Of a stretch of 64,000 bases of DNA, positions 32,401 through 41,400 are shown piece after piece (the first letter of the stretch is position 1; the number at the start of each line of letters is the position of its first letter). Both the position numbers and the translations under genes were made by a program. The DNA is from Effrenium voratum. Its lineage: Eukaryota; Sar; Dinophyceae; Suessiales; Symbiodiniaceae. The DNA is taken from positions 312,501-376,500 of the forward strand of contig CAUJNA010003079.1 of assembly GCA_963377175.1 (NCBI GenBank). The letters are read 5' to 3'. The notes under the pieces were generated by a model. That model was given only the letters and a program-made list of their open reading frames with translations, did not search any database and was not told the origin of the DNA.

Positions 32401-35400
32401 CCAAACTCCCTGATACCAGAATGGCCTGAAACCCCTTTAGCAGTTGCTGAGGGGCGTTGCCAACACAGGTGTTGGGAGCAAGCCGTCGCAGCCAGCGCTG
32501 ACTCCCGCAAAGCAAGGAAAAGAACGGCATCAGTGTACTAGAATACACCCATGGACTGCACATGCCACATCCGCATCCTTTTCATGGGCCAACATAAGCC
32601 CGCGGCCAAAATACCCAATCCAAGCTCCCAGAAATTGGCGGCCGCGCAGCTGGCCGCTGAAGGCGAACGCAAAGGTGCACGCCTTGGCGTAAAGGAGTGG
32701 TTTGGATGAAAAGGACGTCCTGCAGCTTGCACGTCTTCAAGGCACACTCCCCCAAAACTGAGGAACTCCCTGCTTCCCACAATCTTCCCAGGCAGACAGC
32801 GTCAGCTTGCACGTCTACAACACTCCCCAAAACTTCGCAACTCCCTGGTGGACTGCTGTCTTGGCTGGAAAGCGAAAGGCAGGAATGGCACTAGAAGACA
32901 AAGGTGAGAAGTACTGACCAGCTGTTGCTTTACGATGGGCCGATGGGGCAGTGGATTTCTGTTGGCTCGAAGCTTGCCCGAAGCATCCTGAAGCCTCTGA
33001 GAGTCTTCGGTGTCAAATCCGGTGGCCTACTTCGCACCAAGCATCTGGACCCCAATGTTGACCCTTTGCACAAAATGCGCTAGCCATGCATTGCCAGGCA
33101 AGACTCGGCTTGCGGCCCCCCTAACAGAAGACTTGTCTCTGAATGATTGGCCCACATGCCTGCAAAACACACCTGGCAAAGCTTAGCAGAATTTAGAGTC
33201 TCCAACCCTTGGCTTTTCTCCAGTGGTTTGAATCGATTCAACTTGAGCTTTTTTTTTGGTGGCGGTGGATTTGAACCTGGCGAAGCGTTGGCTTGTTGCT
33301 TGGGCTCCCCTGGTGCGGGAAGCTAGCGTCGGACTGAAAAAGGTCTAATCTCCCACTCTCTTCACATGGAGCCTGGCGTTTGGGGGGTTCTAGGAGACCA
33401 TTTTCCTTGTAAAGGGCCCCCTGTCCGGTTCCATGTGAAAAAGGTGGGAGAGTAAAACAGCCTCCCACTCGTTTGCAAAAGGTGCAAATCGCTTTCGGAG
33501 ACGTCCACGCCCCACGCCCGGGTCCTGTTGCGCTGCGACCACCGTTCGGGGGATTTCCGCCCCTAATTCCTTATGCCCACAGAGGGGAGCTCCATGTGCT
33601 TAAGTTCCCCGGAAGAATAACAAAAATGTCCAGTGGTGATAGATTCCCTTTAAGCCAACAGAGAAATCACAACATATTCTTATGCAAATAGAAGGGGAAC
33701 ATGTAGGGCAGGGGGCCCTCCATCTGAAATATGCCACTATGCCCCTTTCACACGGTAGTGGAGGTCCAACAAATTCTTCTTACAGCCAAGATGCAGAGGT
33801 GACAGCAGCCGTCCTTAGATGCGATGGACGGCCTTCCTTGCCGCCTTCGATTAAGTCCATAGACGAAAAGGAACCCGGAAAAAAAGACGAAGCGTTGCGG
33901 CACTGACAAAAACAGTTCAGCTTCACTCCTGTTGGTGGTTTGGTTGTTAAGGGGTGGTTTCCCAGTTGTCCTCTACAAAAGCCAGGAGTTCCAATGCCCA
34001 AACCACCGAATGCGTCCTCTGGCGCAGAGTTGCCTAAAAAGACACGGGGTACAACTGAAACATTGAAAAAGCAGACACTGGAGGCCAGCGATTCTGGGGA
34101 AGCCCAGTGCATTGTTCCAAAGTGTTTGCCACTTTCCGCCCGCGAAACCGACGCAAAAAGGGAGCGCGAGGGCATCTCGTTTGATGGATCTCTTTTTGGG
34201 GTTCAAAGGGGCATCACATGCTATAGTCCAAACTCTTGCTAGGCTTATATCAATTTCACCACTCCTGGCTAGCCAACCCAACCCAACCCACCCACCCACC
34301 CACCCACGCACCCACCCACCCACCCAGGCCCACCCAGGCCCACCCAGGCCCACCCAGGCCCACCCAGGCCCACCCAGGCCCACCCAGGCCCACCCAGGCC
34401 ACCCAGGCCCACTCCACCCACCCGCCATCCGAGGCGCATGGAGAAACTCGACGCAATCGCCTCGAAGTGCTGCCCACTCGGTCGAGTCACCTCTGCGCCT
34501 GCGGGCCGCAGGGCGCCCCAGGTCTCAAGCACTTAGAGAATGGACTTCCCTCAGCTTCTCTGTGAAACACCTTGCTGGCTTTTTGTTGGGACCCCTCTGG
34601 CAAAAACGCAGTTGAAATGTTGTCCAATGGGAAATCCACGCAGTGTCAAACAGCAAAAACAGTCCAAAGACCCAAGCAAATAGGCTTAAAAAACACTAAC
34701 CTGAAAAGGGTATACCTCAAAGCAGCCATATTTCCCCCCATAACAAACATCACCCCACCAGGAAGCTCAAAAACCAAAACTGGCAACCACCAGGTGATGC
34801 TTAAAACCTCAAAACACCACCGGGGGGTTCCCTGACTGTTTTTTTTCTCACTATCCCCATCCGAAGGCTTCGGAGCCGATTTTCAGGCGCTCCCAGGCTT
34901 CTGGTCAGGCAATCGCAGGCCTTGATCTTCCACCCTGAAAAAGCCGGCGCCTTTGGCTGATGACCCTTGTCCAAGCAAGATAAAAATCAAGAAAGGCCCT
35001 GTGATTGCGGGCCCTTGGAAAACCAAGGCCAGCCCGAGCTTGGGCAATTCGGAGCCGGCCTTGTCAGAGTTGACCAAACGGGAGCCGTGGGCCTTCTTGA
35101 GCGCCGATATGCTTTTTTTTCTTGGGGCACCTGGGAACCTGAGAAGCCCTTTTTTGTACCTGGCGTCTCCTTCTGACCCTTAACAATTGGGGTTACCCAA
35201 GATAATGGGTGGTCAATGACCAATTTTTGATTTGGGTCATAGAGACTCTAGGTAGGAAGAAATCAGCTTCCCGCAAATTGGTGGCTTGGATTGGTGGTTT
35301 GGAGATTTGAACCCTGGCATGGGAACCACTTCTTAACCACCAATCCCCCGATCCACACATCCAAACCACCAACTGGAGGGAAGCTGAAGAAAACCAATCA

Positions 35401-38400
35401 AGAGCAGGAAATGTTTTTTTGTGCGAGCTGCTACCACGTTGGCCCATTGGTTGGAAATACATATCATATATATATATATTATATTGACTGCCCAAAGAAT
35501 TTCGGGTTGCAAACCACTATCACAGAATCGCATGCACGAAAACACAACCCATCACGCGCCCCCGACGCCCCACTCGCGCCTTGCCAGGCCATCCAAGCAA
35601 TGGGGATGAGAACCTGACCGCCCTCCCACCACAAACTGACCTCCCCGTGTGGCTTCCGCTTGAACAAAAATATGGACTACTAACTGGCTGACTTGCCCAG
35701 CGGACCTGGGAATACAAGGTGATCGCCATTTCAGAGCCTTGACTATGGACCAAATTAATGTTAACCCCGGATTAATAAACCCCAGGTTGATTAATAGGGG
35801 GGTGTCCCCTTTTAGTGGGGATTCACCACTTTTGGAGGGAACACCCCCCCTAATAATGGGAGGGGTTTATGAATCCGGGGTCAACATTAGACAAAACAAA
35901 GCAACAGGTTCAAAGGTCGATTTGCTTGTCGCCTTGGAGACACTGCTCAGCACCCTCAGATGACACAACGACCGGAAAATGCATCCGAGCGGCTGTGCCC
36001 ACAGTGCAGAGGCAGTTGAACATCACCTGAGCACCAGCGAGCGCTCAAGGGATCCCACCTGTTCGGCGAACTTAGTAAGTTGGTTGGCAACCTGGGTAAC
36101 GAGCTAACCCTGTCATTCGTGGGCTATACCTCAGGTGTCTAACCACCCACTTGCCCGAAAATCCAAGTGAGGGACCCGTCAAACGCCGCTGCGGGGGTGG
36201 GGAGGGATCCATGTTTTCTGAGATTTCCTCTGATGTGATTCCAAGGAACTCGAATGAACCCACCGATTGTGCGACTCAAACGCTGGCGGTTTTCATCCAG
36301 TATGCAATGCGACCATCGGTCGGAGACGCCAACGAGTAGATGGATCAACCGTATCCACACATCGACGCAGAGCTTCCGTTCTCATTTTTTGCCAGCCAAG
36401 GGCTTTTAATAACCTACCCCTCCTCGACAACTCGAGCCTGCCGACCAACGGCCAATGCAGCAAAGGAGCAGAGCCTGCAAAAGAGCCAAGGAAGCGCGCG
36501 GACAGGTTCAAGGGCAGAAGCAACATGCAGCCAACGAAGGTCCAGAGTGGGAGGCATGCGTGCACGTCATAGAAAAACCTGAGCAAAGCACACAGCCATG
36601 GATTCTGTGAGTAAGGTGCCAAGGTTGCAAAGAACATAGATGGATCCAAGGTGTTGGTACGGAAATGCACTGCTTCTGAACCGATGCGCCCAAACTCAAA
36701 AGGAACAACCATGCAGTTAGTCAACTTTCCGGCAGCCTTTCTCAAATCATATACCCATGAGGCCAGAAGTGAAACTTGTGCCGCTTTCGCCCACCGATCT
36801 GGCGCTTTTGGAAAAAGTGCGAAGTATAGTTACCCTCCCAGCCTTTTCACATGGAACCGTTCGACGTTTGGGGGGGCCCTAAGCCAATTTCCTTTTAAAG
36901 GGGCCGGGCAAATGGCAGTTTGAATGTGAATTGCTGGGCTAGTTTTCCTAGAAACAAGTCGCATGAAACTCTTCAGGTGCTTGGAATTCGACAAGGTTTG
37001 CCTGAGCCCCGCCTGTGATGTGCTGAACATGTCCTGATGATTGCAAGTATGTGTCAGCAACCTTTCACCGTAGTGTTGGAGGAGTCAGCCCCTAAAACCC
37101 TCAAATAATCACAATTACATTCCGCCAGGATCCTGGGAAATAAATCAAGCCAATGTTCCACATCTCAAACGGATCAATCACCGGGACACTTTTGCCAACG
37201 GCAATCAGGGTCCCTTGTATTCTGTATGTCTCCATGAACCACCACACCCAAGAGGAAGTTGAATTGCACGTTACAACACAAAAGTGACATTTGGACCTGC
37301 GGGGAGAAAAAAAACTAGGTTTTCTAGTAGAGAGGTTGGAATAAGGATACCGTTTTTCCTGTAGTCTATTTAGTAGGGGAACCCTCCCAACCAAAAAAGC
37401 GGCGAGAAAGCGCACCTAGCTGGGGCACCTAGAAAACAACACGAAACACGGTGACCCCTCCGCATGAAGCCTTTGAGCTTTTTTGAGAGCTAGGACAACC
37501 TGGAGGCGCCTCCCCTCCATACATGATCTTCCGTTTGCCCACAAGCGGAATATGTATGGGGGCCCCTCTATTGGGGGCCTGCTCAGTTTTGACTGGCCAG
37601 AAAAGTGTCAACCTTTTTAGACCTTGACATCATTGAAGAAGCGCGGCAACAAAAAGATTGAAGTTTGACAACTCACCTGGTAACTCAAATAGAAGTCTTC
37701 GTCTTGGTTGCTGTTGACCCGTCTGCAAGCAGTTTTTTTCCACTTTTTGTGGGTCCCCTCTGGAAGATCCGGACTTTCCATTCGCAAGCTTTCCAGAGAT
37801 CCGACACCAAACAGCCATAAAGACACCAGCCTGAAAAGGGAATACCTCTCAAAACAGCTTTGGTTTCCCTCAGTAAAAACCATTAACCCCACCAGAAGGC
37901 TCACCAGGACAGTTCCTTAGAATGGCCGCTTTTCCACTGGCCGCAGCCAAACAAAAACAAACCTGCAGTCTCCTTCTGACCCTAAAAATGTGGTCATTGC
38001 CCAAAATAACGGGGTCATTGACCCATTTGTACAGGGTCAGAAGGAGACTTGAGGTACAAACCAGTGCCGGTCGGACCAGATCTGGTCCGGGCGGCATCCC
38101 CAGCCCCTGGCCGATACTCAGCGTGTACAAGGCCAGCGTGGCAAAGACGAAGAGGTACTGGGCGACCAGCCTCAGCTCGCATGGAGTTGCCTCCCTCCGG
38201 GGAGGTGGTCCAAAGCGGGGGAGGTTCCCTAAACCTCCCCCAAGGCCCTCCTTGTTCAGGAACCTCCCCCGAAAGCCCGCAAAAACCCCTAAGAAAATTA
38301 AGGAAGACCAGAGCTTTCAACTATGAGTTGCTCCAACTTGGGCCCAGCGTATCCCACTGTGCCGGTTTCAGAGGGTCTAACAACATGCACTATGTTCGGT

Positions 38401-41400
38401 ACCTCCAGTGGGCTTGGGGCGATGCTTGAAAGCTAGAGAGCCGCAAAAGACAACTAGGTAGTCTGTTTTAGTAGGGGAACCCTCCCCCCCAAAAAGGGCA
38501 AAAGGGCGCTACTGGGGACCTAGACAAACTTGGAGGCATGGGATTCCCCGATTAACAGACAAATTGACGTGGATTTAACCAAAAGGCTGACTTCCAATCG
38601 AGGGGATTGGTCGGAAAAAGTCCAAGCTTCTGGTTTACCACGAAAATGCCCCGCCCAAAAAGCTGAAAAACTCCAGGCACTCAGGAAGTGAGACGGGGTC
38701 GTTCAAGGCAGATTTGGATCTGGGCATGAGCCTTTCCGCCTCACACGTTCTCTCCTCAGGCGCGCGCCTTCCTGGCAAGGGGATGTTTCGCAGGAACTGC
38801 TCCGTTGTGGGGAATTGCAAGCAACGCTCGTTTTCGCAAATTCAAGAAGTTCCTCAACGTATCACTGCACTTGGCCCCACCCAGACCCCTAACACGCCGA
38901 TTCCAACATCGCCTGAACCAGCAAAGCACCATTGGCATCTGCAAGCAAAAAGAGACAAACTCATAGCAGCAAGGTAACCCTGATGATGGTGGGGATGCGG
39001 ATCCTGCGTGTCCGGGGGAACCCCCCCCCTAGAGAACTAGGCGAAACGCAGGTTTTTAGCAGGCAAGCCCACAAAAAACCCTGGAAAATTACAGGGTTTT
39101 GGACACCCAGCACATGTTCGGGCAAGCTTTCAGGAGCCAAAAACATGAACCCAGTACAGCGAAGAATAGAAAGTCGACCTCTGGAGAAGTAAGAAATCAA
39201 AATCCGGTGGTCTGCCCAAAACCTCTGGTAAAGAATTGGCAAGGCGGATATACGCCCCCCAGTTCTGGCTGCGATCGTCCGTTATTCAATATGTTTTGTT
39301 GTTTTTTCCCTTCCGGTTTTTGAGGAAGTGACTGAGGTGAGCTGGGAAAAAACTTTTGTTGCCAGATCGGGCGCCGGAGGCGCCGAATTTTCAAACTTTT
39401 CGCCGGGTCTCACGAGGTTCTCGGCCAGCTCCATCCTGTCCGGGTGGGCGCGCTCGATGGCCGCGCACGCCAACTCCCGGTAGGTCTTGGCGTCCTCGAC
39501 TCCAAACACACAAAACTGGGCTGCCCTCAGATCCAAACCGCTCAAAGTGAATGACTTTGAGCAGGTGAAATGGAAGTCTAACCACCAAACACCAAAAAGA
39601 AGAAAAGCGAAGGGACCGGATGGCTGAGAACCACTGAGAAAATGGAGCTGATTTCGGGTAGGTGTGAAAAAAAGGGGCTGGAGGTTTCAGAAGTTTCAAT
39701 CCTCCGGCCAGGGGTGAAAGCACATTGGACTTGATCAATTCTTCCGTTCGGCCCCCAAATGCCCCAATGACCATGGGTAACTTTTCCAAGGTGAAAGTGG
39801 TCGTTTCCCTAGTGGTGACCCCATGTCTTTTGATCAACCGCCCTATTTGTCCCGCGTGGCGGAACCCTGGAACCCACCGAACGGCACCTGGAAGAATACT
39901 TATAGGACCGCAAGTCAGGTTGCACAAAGGGTGAGAGGATACTAGCTGTCGGTTCATGGGAAATGTTCATTTCCCTATAGGTTGAAGATTCAAAGTCCAA
40001 AGAGCAGGCTGGTCACTTGGCGATAGATCACATGCTTTTGACCCACTTTTGCTCAGCTGACTCAAGCTACCAACGTTGGCGAAGCAGTGGCTCATCCTAA
40101 GGTACTTCCCCTTGCAAAGGCACAAGGGCCCGCAACTTCTTGACACATCCCCCAAGACTGGGTATTTGGCATGGCGGCAAAAAGCGAAGGTTCAGACAAG
40201 GGAAGCGGTAAAGGGCCTAGGCGTCCATTTGCTTAAGCCCCTGAAAAACAAATATATATATATATATGTTTCCAGTAGTGATAGATTCCCTTTAAAACCA
40301 ACAGGGAAAACAGAAAATATTCTTAAGCAAATGGAAGTAGGCAAGGGGCCAACTTGCAACCCCCGCGACAACTTGGCTTTCTGAAACTCCGGATGCACTC
40401 CCAAGGCGACGCCGGGTTCTCCGGTTCTCCTTCTAACTTGGGCTCTGTAGATCCCCCAGCTGGTTAAAAGGAAATATGAGTGGAATCCAAAAAGCTAAAG
40501 TCTAAAGATCCAATCATAGCAGTAAACCTTAAACCCAAGATCCAACAAGTTAGAGTCCAAAAAGCTAAAAAAGTAGCAGTAGAGCTAAGAGCAAACGGAT
40601 CCGAGGGCTCAGCCTAAGCCGTAGCCTACGAGGGCGGCTCTGAACCATGCGGGCACATGGTCAAGATGATCCTCTTGGTTTCTGAAGGCAAACTCACCTT
40701 AAATGGGCCACAAAAGTAATGCTTAAAATCACCAAAAGGGAAAATATAGGGACTTTGGTGCAAGGACGTGGGATTAATGACCATTGGCAGAAGCGTTCCT
40801 GGCTTTTTGCTCCGGCTTAGCTGTAGCTGGTAGCCCCTGGCAAGATATGTTGTGAGCAACTGAACTCCGACAAAACATATAATATATATATATATATATT
40901 AACATATATATGCAATATTCAATACAGCTAGCGAAGCTATCCATCCCGCAGGTTGCTTCCACTTTGCTCGCCCAGGAGCTGGATACAATCGATGCACCTG
41001 AGGCAGCCGTGCCGCGGAGAAAGGCACGGCGACTCTCCAATTTGTTTTTTGCGAAAAAGCGTCAGCTGAGATACGCACGGGCTAGGTCCTCCGGAGAGGT
41101 TAGAATAAGTTGGCACCATGTTTGTCTGTCTATTGTCGCAGGGGAACCCTCCCCCCAAAAAGTTGGCAAAAGTTGGGATCAGGGTACCATGTTTTCTGCC
41201 CAGGAATGGCCACGTGAGCACAAAGTGCACTGAAATCTTCGGAGCGGCCCGCCAAACGAGCATCATGATGTGGGCATTCATGGCCTCAGCAGCGGAGCAG
41301 CGGGAGGCGATCGCAGGCCAGATCCAGAGACTGCCAGGCCAAGCGAAAACCCGTCCAAAGAATATGCGGATTTGCCTGAGCCTTGGGCTTTCTGGCTCCA

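Noticed and set aside
34112..34615. Open frames of PTQAHPGPPR and GGPGWAWVGL type
   Set aside because: They translate the CCCAGGCCCA minisatellite; only the gene B exon at 34455-34523 is kept.
34870..35110. Hydrophobic minus-strand open frame (LGLALVFQGPAITGPFLIF) in a gene B intron
   Set aside because: No donor and acceptor pair keeps the phase between exons 6 and 7, and the family has no helix there.
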